Below, piece by piece: positions 53,366 through 64,000 of a stretch of DNA of 64,000 nt (positions are counted from its first letter, which is position 1; each line of letters begins with the position of its first letter). A program made the translations under genes and the position numbers. Origin of the DNA: Paralithodes platypus (Eukaryota > Arthropoda > Malacostraca > Decapoda > Lithodidae); contig CM064545.1 in NCBI GenBank assembly GCA_032716605.1, positions 5,699,199-5,763,198 on the forward strand. The letters run 5' to 3'. The notes below the pieces were generated by a model. It made no database searches. It was not told the DNA's origin and worked only from the letters and a program-made list of their open reading frames with translations.

Positions 53366-54830
53366 TAATCCCCACCTCCTCCTCCACTAATTCTCTTCTT
53401 CTCCCTCCCATACCCGATCCAACTATGTTTGCTGGCGTTTCATGCCTTACATTCAACCATTGTTGAAGTACTCCCTCCATATCTCGACTTTCTTGCTTCT
53501 AGGATACCACTCTCCCAGTCTTATGTTTCACACCCTTGCTGCATCCCTTGCTACCCTCCCTAACTTTCTTGACCTCTTCCCAGAACAGTTTCTTACACTC
53601 CCTCCATTATACACTTAGATTCCTTCCAAATTTCTTATCTAGTCTTCTCTTACTTTCCTTCACTACTCTCTTCACCACTCTCCTTTTCTCCAAGTACCTC
53701 TCCCTTTTCTGTCTCTCCAAATCTTAATTTTCCCTAGTACCCAACGCTCTCTTCTTATCTACAACAGCTGGTTTACCTCTTCAGTCCACCATGCTGTACC
53801 CTTCATTCCCTTCCCTCTTCTCCTAACTCCACATACCTCCTGACATGCTGCACTAATCTCTTCCTTAAACACTTTGCTCACCTCTTCCACTTCCTCCATA
53901 CCCTCCAAGTCAAACCTACCTAGTCGTCTTTCTACTGCTCTCTTGAACTTTTCCCTGATCTGTTGCATCTGTAACCTCTCCACCTTCTTCACCACTCCAC
54001 CTCCCCACCTCCCTCCTGCCTCCCTCTAGCTCTCTTCACCCACTTCTTCTGTATCCTAATTGAACTACTACTACATAATGGTCAGGCACACCCACCCCCC
54101 ACCCCAATACCCCTATATATCCTAGCATAAAGCACAAAATTCTGCATTCCTTCCTCCAAACATATATAATTAATCAGTGCCTTTCGTTAGCCGGTCTCTC
54201 TCCCCTCCTCCCCTCCACTTGCCATGTGCACCTGTGTATCATTCTGTATTGGAAGAAGGTGTTGGCTATCAATAGCCTCCTCCCCACACATACATCCACA
54301 AGTGTACTGCCATTCCCATCTACCTCTGAGGGTATACTCCACCCTCTCACAACCCCATCAACTTTACTATCACCCATCTTCCTATTTATATCCTCAATCA
54401 GAAATATTCTTTCGCTCTTACTAAACTTATCCAGGCACGCATCAACATTCACCCAAAAGTCCTCTTTCTCTCTTACATGTTTATTCTCTATCGGAGCATA
54501 CAGACACACACAACAACCCACGTTTGTATTCCTACTTTCATTCTTACTCACACAATCCTTGCACCTAAAGAACAATAGTCTGTTACACACTCCTTCCACT
54601 TGTTACTTACAAACAAACACGCACCTTCTTTCGCTCTCTCATTCTCATTCACGCCAGCACACACACCTATTCCACATTCCCATTCTTTCACACATGTACC
54701 ATTCCATTTGGTCTCAGTCATTCCACATACATCCAGCCTGGCATTCACTAACACTTCCAGAACCTCTCTCTCTTTTGAGCCATCATTCACACCGCTTACA
54801 TTCCAAGTGGCAATCCATAACCCATAAACT
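53366..54830 (-). pseudogene. RTE-like LINE, endonuclease and RT start, 3' side lost
   Basis: Minus-strand pieces in order: VNARLDVCGMTETKWNG (54790-54548) and SERIFLIEDINRKMGDSKVDG, NGSTLVDVCVGRRLLIANTFF (54599-54174) form the endonuclease; MVKKVERLQMQQIREKF (53995-53759) is the linker. The RT approach (GSGMGGREE-like, 53470-53380) matches the other copy at 62540-62600, then the sequence breaks off at 53366. Frameshifts separate the pieces. Loss of the 3' side is unusual for a LINE, which normally loses its 5' side; a later deletion or insertion is likely. Confidence 0.8.
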
Positions 54831-54913
54831 GGCGACCGTTCTCAATAGAGGTTTTTCTGGTGCACTGCGACCGTCCTCAATAGATCCACAGCATAAAAAA
54901 AAAATTAGAAAAC

Positions 54914-55090
54914 ACCCTAGTGGCATTCAAAACGAAGACATTTGTGATTAGATGAGATAATTCCCCTCCATTACTTGCTACCACTCCTACACATGCGTCC
55001 CAACCCCCTCCTTCCCCTCCCTTTTTCCCCCCTCCTAACCACTATCTAACCACTCCTCTCCCCGACCTGTACGCAGAGGCTCGCCACCAC
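54914..55090. repeat. Dispersed repeat, related to 15830-15960
   Basis: Shares the CATTCAAAAC start, GATAATTC, CACTCCTACACATGYGTCC and following pyrimidine-rich stretches. It may be the 5' leader of the CR1-type LINE that follows, or an older repeat it landed in. Confidence 0.5.
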
Positions 55091-55161
55091 AGATATCCGG
55101 ATTTACACCAGTGAGGAACGGTGCACAACCAACGCAGAAAAGATCTCATCTACCAGTCACA

Positions 55162-55716
55162 ATGTCAAACAGATTTGAGATCTTGGTAGAGATGGAAGAC
55201 GAACCAGAAGAGACCAGGCTCGTTGGGGATTCCATCCTACGAGGACAGGTCGAAGAGTTCTGCGACAGAGTCCCAAATCAACAAAAAAGATTTTGCATCC
55301 CAGGAGGTGGACTGTACGACATTGTGGAAGCCTTCGAAGATACCACAAAGGATGCAAACGAAAATACACTTTTTGTCATCCATGCTGGTTCAAATGACAT
55401 CATGCGCACCAGATCCGAAGAGTTGATGGAGAAATATCGCAAGATGATCCAGCACTACAAAAACAAGTCAAGGAATATCATCATCGCAGGCATTCTCCCC
55501 AAGATCGACGCACCTGACAAATTCTACGACAAGGCCTTCAGCACAAATAGCCGACTAAAATATTTGTGTCTGAAGGAAGAAGTTGAATTCATCAACCTCT
55601 GGGATAATTTCTATAACCAGCCTACTCTGTTCCGCAAGGATGGCACTCATCTAAACCCTGTGGGTTTAGCACGCATGGGTCGTCTCCTACACGAAGCAGT
55701 CCGCAGCCATGGATAA
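55162..55716 (+). CDS. LINE ORF1, SGNH esterase
   Basis: 185 codons from the ATG at 55162 (ACAATGTC context); earlier in-frame codons exist without supporting similarity. Block I is LVGDSILRG, a glycine-rich turn FCIPGGGLYD, block III FVIHAGSNDI and block V KDGTHLNPVGLARM, giving Ser, Gly, Asn and Asp/His positions. In CR1-group LINEs an ORF1 esterase is thought to help the ribonucleoprotein reach or act on membranes; the exact substrate is unknown. The frame appears intact. Confidence 0.88.
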   Translation: MSNRFEILVEMEDEPEETRLVGDSILRGQVEEFCDRVPNQQKRFCIPGGGLYDIVEAFEDTTKDANENTLFVIHAGSNDIMRTRSEELMEKYRKMIQHYKNKSRNIIIAGILPKIDAPDKFYDKAFSTNSRLKYLCLKEEVEFINLWDNFYNQPTLFRKDGTHLNPVGLARMGRLLHEAVRSHG

Positions 55717-55836
55717 AAAAACCGCCATCCGAGAAGAAGCAGCAGTGACATAAATCATCCAACGCCAAGCAAAGAACAGAGGCAACCGAGGACCACCAGC
55801 GATAAGGACCGAAGACAGCGAGGACCGAGGACAGCC

Positions 55837-58716
55837 ATGAACATACATGTAGATCCGACAAGAACCAACAATATTATTAAAGAGCGTTCCATGAGTTCTA
55901 AAATAACAAATTTAAAGGTTTTCTATGCAATCACTTGTAGCATACGCAATCAATTTTCAGATTTAGAGGAGCTAGTGTTTACAGAAAATTATGATGTGAT
56001 TGGCATAACTGAATCTTGGCTCAATACAGAAGATAGAGACTTTTTAGCAGAGTATTCACTTCCCGATTATGTAATGTTTGAGAAAAGCCGAATAAATCGA
56101 AATGGAGGTGGCGTTTTACTTTATATCAAAGAAAGTTTTAACCCTACCCTCATGTCAAAACCTCAAATTGTGAACGTCGACACATCTTTTGTGCTAATAA
56201 AGAATAATAAAGGTACAAAAATAATACTTGCGTTAATATACAGACCTCCAGTTCAATCAGTGCAAACTGACCGAGAAATTTATGAACAAATTGCAGATGT
56301 AAGTAACTCACAAGATACCGTAATTTTTGGCGACTTTAATTTACCTGTGACCAAGTGGGGTGATACTCATACTTCACACTCCGGACATGACTTGTATACG
56401 AACTTGCAAGAGAGTTCGCTTTATCAATTTGTTCGAACACCGACCTGTGGTAATAACGTTCTTGACATTGTACTTGCAACAAAAGAAGAATTGATAGAGA
56501 ATTTGAATGTTGGTGATGAATTCAGTAACAGCGACCATCGTACGATAACTTTCACTTTAAACTTTACTAGTAACGAACCAAACAGTAGCATCGAAAAAGT
56601 CCCTAATTTCAAGAAAGCAAACTTTCATAAACTTAGAGCTATGTTTAAAGAAACTGACTGGAGCATTTTAATTAACAATAACGACATAAATACATCTTGG
56701 AAGTTATTCGAAACCACTTACCTAAAAGCAGTGCAAGACTGCATACCATCGAAAATATGGCGTCCAGGCCATAATAATAAGCCCAAATGGTGGAATAAAG
56801 ATATTTCAAACTGCCTGCTTGCTAAAAAATTTGCTAATGATAGATTAAAATCCTCACAAAATGACGAAGAACGGGTGAAATTTGTAGAGCTACGACGCAA
56901 AGCCAAAAAGTTAATTAAGCAAAGTAAAAAGACCCTAGAGTTACATATTGCGAATCAAAGTAAAACAAACCCGAAAGAATTCTATAGTTATATCAGAAAG
57001 AAAAAAGTAGTTACTTCAACTGTTGGACCGTTAGTCGATGAAAATGGAGAATACACCAAAGACGAAGTACAAATGAGTAATGCCCTCAATACCTTCTTTG
57101 CATCAGTTTTTACAACAGAAGACCTCAGTGATATCCCTACACCATCGCCGATTCAGATTGATAATTCAGATGTTCTAAGCAATATCACCGTTACAGAGAG
57201 AGAAGTATTGAATTGTTTAGATAAACTCAAGGTAAATAAAACGCCTGGACCTGATACAATCTCGCCTAGAGTTCTAAAGGAAGCTAAGGATGAGCTCTCC
57301 AAACCACTGACTTTACTATTCAATAAATCCTTGCAGTCTGGAACTATGCCTGATCAGTGGAAGATAGCCAACGTAACACCGATATTCAAAAAAGGCAGCA
57401 AATCCCGACCCAGTAACTATCGTCCAATTAGCTTAACCTCAGTTGTATGTAAAATGCTAGAAACGGTCAGAAGAGACAGACTCGTAAATCACTTAGAGGA
57501 AAATAACATACTTAAAGATACTCAACACGGCTTTCGTAAGAAAACGTTCCTGTTTAACAAACCTCTTAGACTTCTTCCACGATATCCCCAACCTCTACGA
57601 TGAGAGTAAAGCTGTAGATATTATATACCTTGATTTTCAAAAGGCCTTTGACAAAGTTCCCCACAAACGTTTACTGCTAAAACTAAAAGCGCATGGAATA
57701 CAAGACGGTGTGTTGAAATGGATGGAACATTGGCTCAGCGACAGAAAGCAAAGAGTAGTCATAAATGGTAAGGCATCTAAATGGACCAATGTAAGTAGCG
57801 GGGTACCCCAGGGATCGGTACTAGGACCAATTCTCTTTCTAATTTACATCAACGACATAGATGAGGGTCTCACCTGTACAATCTCAAAATTTGCTGACAA
57901 TAAAAAAATTGCAAATAGCGTACTTTCAAAAGAACAAGTTGACGATATGCAACACAATCTAGATAAATTGTCATGTTGGGCCCAAATTTGGCAAATGAGT
58001 TTCAATGCGGATAAATGTAAAGTACTACATATCGGATACCTAAATGAGAAAGCAAACTATTCGATGAATGGCAGTCAGCTTAAGAATGTAAACAGAGAAA
58101 CCGATCTGGGAGTAACAATATCGAGTAACCTAAAACCGAGTCAACAATGTTCAGAAGTTGTTAAGAAGGCAAACAAAATAATTGGCTTTATAGGCAGGTC
58201 ATTTGAGCATAAATCCAAAGACGTTATCCTAACCCTTTACAATTCCTTAGTCCGCCCTCTTCTGGAATACAGCGTTCAATGCTGGTGCCCTTATTACCAA
58301 ACAGACATAAACAAGCTAGAACGAGTTCAACGTAGAGTTACCAAAATGATACCTAGCCTAACGAACAAACCATACGAAGAGCGTCTTAGAGAATTAAATT
58401 ATTTCCTTTAACCCAGCGCAGATTAAGAGGTGACTTAATTCAAGTGTTCAAAATCATCAAAGGCATCGACAATATGAACTGTAGTAAGTACTTCACTATC
58501 GACCAATCTAATTACACGCGGGGAAACGGTTGCAAAATTATTGGTAAATCTTTTAACTCACACGAATCTAAGAATTTCTTCTTCAATCGAGTTGTCAACT
58601 TGTGGAATGGGCTTCCCCGAGACGTTATAGACTGCAGCACCGTTGATTCATTTAAACTCCGCCTAGACAAATATCTCGCATCAAACCCGCGACTGACTGC
58701 GTTTGTAAATGAATAA
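55837..58716 (+). pseudogene. LINE ORF2, endonuclease-RT with frameshifts and FADN
   Basis: The frame starts at ATG 55837. Endonuclease: VIGITESWLN, NGGGVLLYIKES, VIFGDFNLPVTKWGD and NSDHRTITF. Linker with LEKSRKT-like lysine-rich segment. RT: KTPGPDTISPRVL, NYRPISLTSVVCKMLET. A one-base insertion near 57542 (relative to 26535) ends the frame at 57603. Reading resumes in the second frame (motif A DFQKAFDKV, motif B SSGVPQGSVLGPILFLIY), where motif C is FADN (57890-57901) instead of FADD, removing a catalytic aspartate. A base loss near 58400 shifts again to the C-terminal part (58444-58716). Inactive. Confidence 0.88.
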
Positions 58717-58975
58717 CTTTATTTTATCCTCCCCTCAGTTACTAACCCATATGTCCCCTACTAACTTCCTAGTCCTGCCACGGACATTAGTTCCAGGGCA
58801 GTAGTTCCCTTTCCAATGTTCGCTTACCCACTCTAAACCACTGTTTGGACACTTGATCCTCAGTGTTTTGGAGGACAAGCAGCTTAGAAGGGTCACTAGA
58901 TCTGTTGTTGCTTGATTTCCTTTGTACTCCTTTGTACTCCTCAATTATCCGATATTCTCCCTATTATTCCCGACA

Positions 58976-59310
58976 TTTATCAAGTATTTTCGTGCGAGGC
59001 CGCTGGGAGAGAGGGGAGGAGGGTAGAGGAGCGTATCTCTGACCCTCTAAGCCAGTCTGAGAGCTCACCTTGAGTCTCAGTACCATGCTCTAGACACAAG
59101 AGAGGGAGGGAGTTGTCTCTCGCGGTCAAGGTCAGATTACGACCGTGGGGCTAAAGTATACGATTTTCACCAGCCAATTGCTGTTACCACTTGTTTTATT
59201 GCTTTCCAATGTTCATATGTTCATATTAAAGGCAACATAGGCGCATATGGACAAATAATAATTATATATATGTTACATATGATGATTTTCGCAAGAATAG
59301 AACCAAATAG
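58976..59310. repeat. Dispersed repeat, related to 16060-16330
   Basis: CCACTTGTTTTATTG, ATAGGCGCATATGG and TATGATGATTTTCG parallel the earlier copy. A GAG-rich patch (59000-59110) also resembles 16030-16100. No gene. Confidence 0.5.
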
Positions 59311-59560
59311 CTTCGCTTGGCGGGAGGGTTTGAACTACCATGGCTGCGCAGTTTAGAGGCTAAGCAGTCCTTGTCCGGTTGAAGTTCGTAAACAGTAGCT
59401 CCGTCCGTGTCCGAGGCTGATTGTTCGTTTTTTGTTGCTACAGATATTTTCCGGGTTGATGGTTGCAAGACCAACCGATTTAACCCCTTTAGTCGCCTTT
59501 TACGACGCGCAGGAGGCACGTGAGACATGTTCTAACCTCTTATCCCCAGCGGGAACATCC
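59300..59560 (-). repeat. SINE-like repeat with tRNA-like segment (tentative)
   Basis: The minus strand carries GGTAGTTCAAACCCT (B-box-like) and GTCGTAAAAGGCGACTAAA, a phrase I know from many invertebrate dispersed repeats. No exact family can be named. Confidence 0.35.
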
Positions 59561-59569
59561 GGTTCCATT

Positions 59570-60009
59570 ATATATATATATATATATATGGAAGGGGTCG
59601 GGTGCAAGTTGTACTAGATAATAGTCCATCAGGCGCCTGGCCCGGGGAGACGATTAATATGAAGGGTGCGCCTGGAAGTGTGGTGGGCGGGCTTGTGGCT
59701 TTGGCTCCGCTGCATGTCTGCCTGCTGAGATCGGAGCCTCTCCGGGTGGTCGGGGGCCAGGGGAGTGCTGGAGCGACCTTGGTGACCCTGGTCTCTGGGT
59801 ATTCTCCTGGGTGACCTAAATGTGTGTGAATTTGTGTTTTGTCTGTGTTTGTTCGTTGTTTTGTCTTGTGTTTTGTGTTTTCCCTGTTCCTGCTCTGTCT
59901 TGAGTTGGCCACCCCCAAGAAAATACAAATAACAAAATAATAAAATAGAGGAAAATAGAAATAGAAATAGAAATAGGAAAAGTGGGGATTGGGCCGGAGT
60001 ATATAGATA

Positions 60010-60076
<67 letters not shown>

Positions 60077-60095
60077 GAGAGAGAGAGAGAGAGTT
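59570..60095. repeat. Spacer with (TA)n and (GA)n
   Basis: TA tracts at 59569-59590 and 60013-60074, then GA at 60076-60095. Between them 59600-59820 is G/C-rich without a recognised gene. Confidence 0.85.
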
Positions 60096-60364
60096 ACATA
60101 GAATAACACAAATATTCAGACAACACAGACTTTGCGATCCTAACTAGGTGGTCTGGCCTTAATAATACTAGACAGGGACAGTTTATAGTGGAAGAATAGG
60201 ACATTAAAGTGGAAGGCTCTCTCCCCACCCTCCGGCTAAAAAGCCGTACCGGGAAATAAGATAAAGTGTAACCTTTATGGGTCAGGAAATGCCCACAAGG
60301 AAAGTGTTTATAGAGTATAGAAAGACATGAGTTTGAAAGGGAATTTATACATGCCTACTAATTA
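60096..60364. repeat. Repeat copy related to 36866-36920 and 61620-61670
   Basis: The phrase TACATAGAAT...ACACAGAC...GGTCTGGCCTTA follows (GA)n as at 36866, and CTCTCTCCCCACCCT with AAGCCGT resembles 61637-61665. Likely a common repeat attached to these LINE tails. Confidence 0.6.
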
Positions 60365-60941
60365 ATTCATATTAATCCAATCTTCATCAGATGATCGTCC
60401 AGTCTTTTCTTAAACGTATCAATTGAACTACTGTCGACCACCTCCCTTGGTAAACTACTCCATGACTCCACTCTTTAACCACACTGTATGTGAAGACATT
60501 TTGTGGCACATCTAAGGATGCCTTTTTTATAATTATTTTCATTCCATTACGTCGGGTTGCAGCATTGTTATTAATCGTGAATAGTCTACTGATATATACC
60601 CTGTCACATCCTTTAAGTATCATAAAACACTCGATAAATTGGCCACACAATCTCCTTTTCTTTAGCGGAGACAAAATTATTTAATGTATTTAATCTTTCA
60701 TAATATGGCTTATTTTTCAGAGAGGGAATTAGTTTAGTTGCTGTACGCAGCACAGATTCGAGTTTTGTAATGTTTTTCTTGAGATACGGGAACCAGAACT
60801 GAACACCATATTCAAGATGAGATGGTGTCTAACAATGCTTTTGAATAACGGCAAAATAATGATTTCGTTGTTATAGGTAAAATGTTTTTCGATGAATCCC
60901 AAGGCTTTGTTAGCTTTATTTGCCGCAGCCAATAAAGTAAT

Positions 60942-60950
<9 letters not shown>
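60365..60950 (-). pseudogene. Decayed LINE 3' end, sister of 37067-37600
   Basis: The minus strand gives KANKALGFIEKHFTYNNE, LPLFKSIVR (60960-60730), then KKRRLCGQFIECFMILKG, TRRNGMKIIIKKASLDVP and FTYSVVKEW. Same thumb/C-terminal region as the copy at 37067 but with several frameshifts. It also stops at a (GA)n tract (60944-60976). Confidence 0.8.
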
Positions 60951-60979
<29 letters not shown>

Positions 60980-61288
60980 ATTCCGTTGGTTTGTCCAAGG
61001 TGTAAGGAATAATGTCCCTGGAGCGTCTTGTGACGTTAATGATGACAGAGAGGAGAGAAGATGCAAGGAGACGGAAGGAATGAAGGAGAGGTAAGATAAT
61101 AGACAATTAAGTTGATAGGGAGTGATAATTACATAGACTTTAATGGGTAAGCTGACTACACAGGTTTTACTATACGAGCACTATCCTTACTATCCGTTCG
61201 TTGTCAAGCAAGGCGGATAGTGCATAATACTAGTAGAGATGCCACAACCCCAATTACAGGAACATTATCATTGTCATTCTTCTTCTTC

Positions 61289-61324
<36 letters not shown>

Positions 61325-61370
61325 GTAGTAGTAGTAGTAGTACGGTCCAAAGAGGGGATGCACAGACTGA
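60951..61370. other. Spacer with (GA)n and (TTA/GTA)n
   Basis: GA repeat to 60976, TTA/GTA trinucleotides at about 61278-61342. No gene. Confidence 0.75.
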
Positions 61371-61616
61371 GTGGTTGTTAAAAAAAAAAAAAAAAAAAAA
61401 GTAGTAGTAGTAGTAGTAGTAGGAGTAGTAGGAGTAGTAGTAGTAGTAGGAGTAGTAGTAGTAGTAGTAGGAGTAGTAGTAGTAGTAGGAGTAGTAGTAG
61501 TAGTAGTAGTAGGAGTAGTAGTAGGAGTAGGAGTAGGAGTAGGAGTAGTAGTAGTAGTAGGAGTAGTAGTAGTAGTAGTAGTAGGAGTAGTAGTAGTAGT
61601 AGTAGTAGTAGTATAT
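61371..61616. repeat. A-run and (GTA)n with GGA interruptions
   Basis: A run of A (61381-61400) followed by about 210 bp of GTA repeats with scattered GGA. The poly-valine frame across it is an artefact. Confidence 0.97.
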
Positions 61617-62364
61617 AAGATTAGTTCTCAGGAAAGCTCTCTTCCCACCCTAAGGCAAAACAGCGCAGTGAAGATAGTTGGAAATGTATTAGCCTTGATT
61701 GATATGCAGGAATAATTATATTATGGAATATGTTGTTAGTATGATTGGAATGGAACGGAAAATGTATGTTTGTTCCCTGAAGCTCTCCTTATCTCTTTTT
61801 ATCGACACTTATGTTTCTGTTCAGCCTACACCATATATATAATTATCTTTAATGAGAGGTATGTGTTTATTTCCGGACCCCTTTCTTCCTCATGTTTAGC
61901 CTCATTAGTTATGAGATTTATAGACGTTCGCCACATTTGTTTGTTGATTTTAGGACTTTTTGCCCCATTTCTTTGTCAATATTTTTATCTTTTGTGCCAT
62001 TATGGTGTTGATTTGTTTCTGGTGAGTAATAGCGAGCCTGTAATATAGTAGGCACTGGCCTTTGGCCGGGACATTTTCTTACCGAAAGATACAAAGGAAC
62101 TTACAAAAAAGACAAGCAACAACAGACCTAATGGTCCTTACTAGGCTGCATGTAAAAACAAAAAAAACGCCACAGCCATCAACTGTATCAGCTCCAGAAA
62201 GGCTGCACAATTATATCTGGAAGGGGGTCTTGATTTTTGTGGGGGGGTTTTATTTATTTTTTTAGTAAATATTTTCTTCTCTGTCTATTATTTTGTGTGT
62301 ATTTTTTTTAGCTTGATAATAGTCGAGGGGAGCAAAGTAAAAATATATGCAATAATACAAAATA
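61617..62364. other. Mostly anonymous; LINE-tail-like fragment at 62090-62140
   Basis: ACAAGCAACAACAGACCTAA at 62113-62132 resembles the reverse complement of the family A 3' UTR (near 58880-58930). Otherwise no gene. Confidence 0.5.
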
Positions 62365-64000
62365 TGTAAGAAACTGTTCTAGAAAGAATTAAAACAAGTT
62401 AGGGAAGGTAGCAAGGAAAACAGTAAGGGTGTGAAAGATAAGAATGGGCGAGTGCTACCGAGAAGCAAGAGAGATTCGAAAGATGGAGGGAGTATTTCAA
62501 CGAATTGCTAAATGTAAAGAATGAAGCGCCAGCAAACATAGTTGGATTGGGTATGGGAGGGAGAAGAAGAGAAGTAGTGGAGGAGGAGGTGGGGATCAGG
62601 AGGTCAGAAATGTGTAAAGCCATGAAAAGAGTGAAGTTGGGGAAAGCACCAGGAATAGATGGAGTGTGTGGGAAAATGCTGAGGTAGATAGTGATCGAAT
62701 GGGTATGGAAATTGTGCAAACTAGCTGGGAGAAGGGGAGTGCACCTGATGACTGGAAGACAGGCATAATAGTCCCCCTATATAAGGGGGAAAAAAGTGTG
62801 TGGTAACCACCGAGGAATATGTCTTCTAAGAGTAGTAGGGTAGTGATTGAGAGAGTGAGAGCGAGAACGGAGAAATGGATAGATGACGAGCAGGGCGGTT
62901 TTAGGAAGGGAAGAGGATGTGTAGATCAGATTTTTACCCTGAATTGTGTTATGGAGAAATATCTGGTGAAGCAACAAAAGCTGTATGTTGCCTTTATGGA
63001 CTTGGAGAAGGCCTATGACAGAGTGGATAGAGAAGGCATGTGGAAAGTACTGAGAATATACGGAGCAGATGGCAAGTTGCTGAAAGCAATGAAGAGCATG
63101 TATGGGGATGCAAAGGCAGCAGTACGTGTGGAGAATGAGCAGAGCGAGTTCTTTGATCTGAATGTTGGGTTGAAACAGGGTTGAGTAATGTCCCCGTGGT
63201 TGTTTACTGTACATATTGATGGAGTCATGAAAGAAATACAAGGAAGGGCAGTGGATGTTGGTGTATCGCTGATAAGGGAGGGAAATGAGTGGGAGCTACC
63301 TGCACTGTTGTTTGCTGATGATACAGTTCTGATGAGCGATAATGAAAGGGAGTTGCAGGGTCTGGTAAATGTGTTTGGAACAGTGTGCAACAAATGGAAT
63401 CTGAAGTTAAATGCGGGGAAAAGCAAGGTTATGGTCTTTGAAAGGAGTGAAGCCACAGAGTGTGAGGTGAAGTTGAACGGTCAGGCTATGGAGATTGTCA
63501 GCTCATTTAAGTATCTGGGCAGTGTGATGAGTAAAGATGAGACTATGGATGAAGAAGTGCAAGAGAGGGTGCAACAGGGGAAGATGGTTGTAGGAACGCT
63601 GAAAGCAATAACAAGAAATAGGGTGGTCAGTATGGAAGTGAAGAAGTCCTTGCATGACAATGTGGTAATCCCGACACTGACTTACGGAAGCGAAGCATGC
63701 ACGTTGGTGGAGAGACTCAGACCAAGAGTGAGAGGGGTGGAAATGAGTTACTTAAGAAGTGCGTGCGGAGTTACATGGAGGGATAGACAGACGAATGAGG
63801 AAGTAAGAAGGAGGTGTGGCAGGGAGGTAGATGTGCTGGAAGGTGTGAAAAGGAACACCTTTAGATGGTTTAGCCATATGGAACGTATGGGAAGCGAGAG
63901 AATGACTAAGAGGGTGTACAAGAGCGAGGTGGAAGGACAGAGAGGGAGAGGTAAACCGAAAGAGAGGTGGAAGGATGGAGTGAGGAAATATATGGATGAA
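62365..64000 (+). pseudogene. RTE-like LINE reverse transcriptase, runs off window
   Basis: Same family as 53366-54830, opposite strand. Starts in the linker (AAGTTAGGGAAGGTAGCAAGG). RT blocks: KLGKAPGIDGVCGKML, DEQGGFRKGRGCVDQI, AFMDLEKAYDRVDREGMW (motif A), VGLKQG then a TGA at 63182-63184 inside motif B, LPALLFADDTVLMS (motif C, FADD at 63311-63322) and SFKYLGSVMSKD, then YGSEACTL, TWRDRQTNEEVRRR and GKPKERWKDGV. Stops near 62683, 62805 and 63184 disrupt it. The C-terminal pattern is that of RTE-group LINEs. Confidence 0.85.

Larger units (their letters stand above)
55090..58940 (+). mobile_element. CR1-type LINE family A, copy 3, near full length
   Basis: Contains an SGNH-esterase ORF1 (55162-55716), an endonuclease-RT ORF2 (55837-58716, frameshifted) and the family 3' UTR ending in tandem CCTTTGTACT (58918-58938). 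Esterase-bearing ORF1 with an apurinic endonuclease-RT is the CR1-group layout. The 5' boundary is not exact. Confidence 0.9.

Noticed and set aside
53536..54951. Plus-strand serine/leucine/histidine-rich frames
   Set aside because: Antisense shadows of the minus-strand LINE endonuclease region.
61371..61715. Poly-valine/glycine open frame
   Set aside because: Translation of a GTA/GGA microsatellite.
61770..62048. 92-codon hydrophobic frame resembling a membrane protein
   Set aside because: AT-rich sequence with no homologous copy, weak start context and no neighbours; likely chance.

Overview
This window is eukaryotic, almost certainly from an invertebrate and probably an arthropod (a decapod-like crustacean is my inference). 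There is no operon structure and no complete host gene. Most of the recognisable sequence is transposable elements, minisatellites and microsatellites, with one 100-base assembly gap (47363-47462). A (CCTAA)n tract near 32.7 kb matches the TTAGG telomere repeat type common in arthropods. Few elements have an uninterrupted coding set, so this is a decaying repeat landscape with some young insertions.

Layout. (1) 1-13708: two copies of one long-LTR Ty3/gypsy-like retrotransposon sharing a central LTR (5103-7472), with the second copy closed by an LTR at 11773-13708. Its pol order is protease, integrase, reverse transcriptase, RNase H, and its capsid looks like a SCAN domain; both are hallmarks of the Gmr1 clade. 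Copy 1 is frameshifted. Copy 2 has an open gag-protease but lacks integrase. (2) 13.7-22.6 kb: TTAA-flanked miniature elements (13926-15303, 19634-20114, 20119-20956; a fourth lies in the central LTR at 6748-7227 and again at 41205-41664), a decayed LINE, exon-like and hammerhead-like fragments, and a CR1-type LINE tail broken by a hAT-type MITE (22011-22539). (3) 23-26.4 kb: SINE-like sequence and large homogeneous minisatellites. (4) 26.4-32.9 kb: a second CR1-type copy with an open RT frame, a gutted BEL/Pao element, and a near-perfect palindrome around a telomere-like tract. (5) 33.1-36.2 kb, minus strand: a LINE with PHD finger, RT and restriction-like endonuclease. (6) 36.2-39.7 kb: microsatellites, a LINE 3' end and a 41-bp minisatellite whose unit carries a consensus 5' splice site.

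(7) 39704-49529, minus strand: a complete BEL/Pao retrotransposon with paired 797-bp LTRs and an ATAAT target duplication, nested with a TTAA MITE and a 5'-truncated LINE. Between its primer-binding site and gag lies an extra reading frame with all SGNH-hydrolase signature blocks, the most unusual item here. (8) 49.5-64 kb: a candidate first exon, a hairpin-bearing tandem array, two fragments of an RTE-like LINE, a nearly full CR1-type LINE (esterase ORF1, EN-RT ORF2) and a decayed LINE tail.

The elements do not form one pathway; they record successive insertions. Relative order can be read from nesting: the TTAA MITE and a LINE entered the BEL element after it inserted, a hAT MITE entered a CR1 tail, and the TTAA MITE entered one LTR of the tandem retroelement but not the other.
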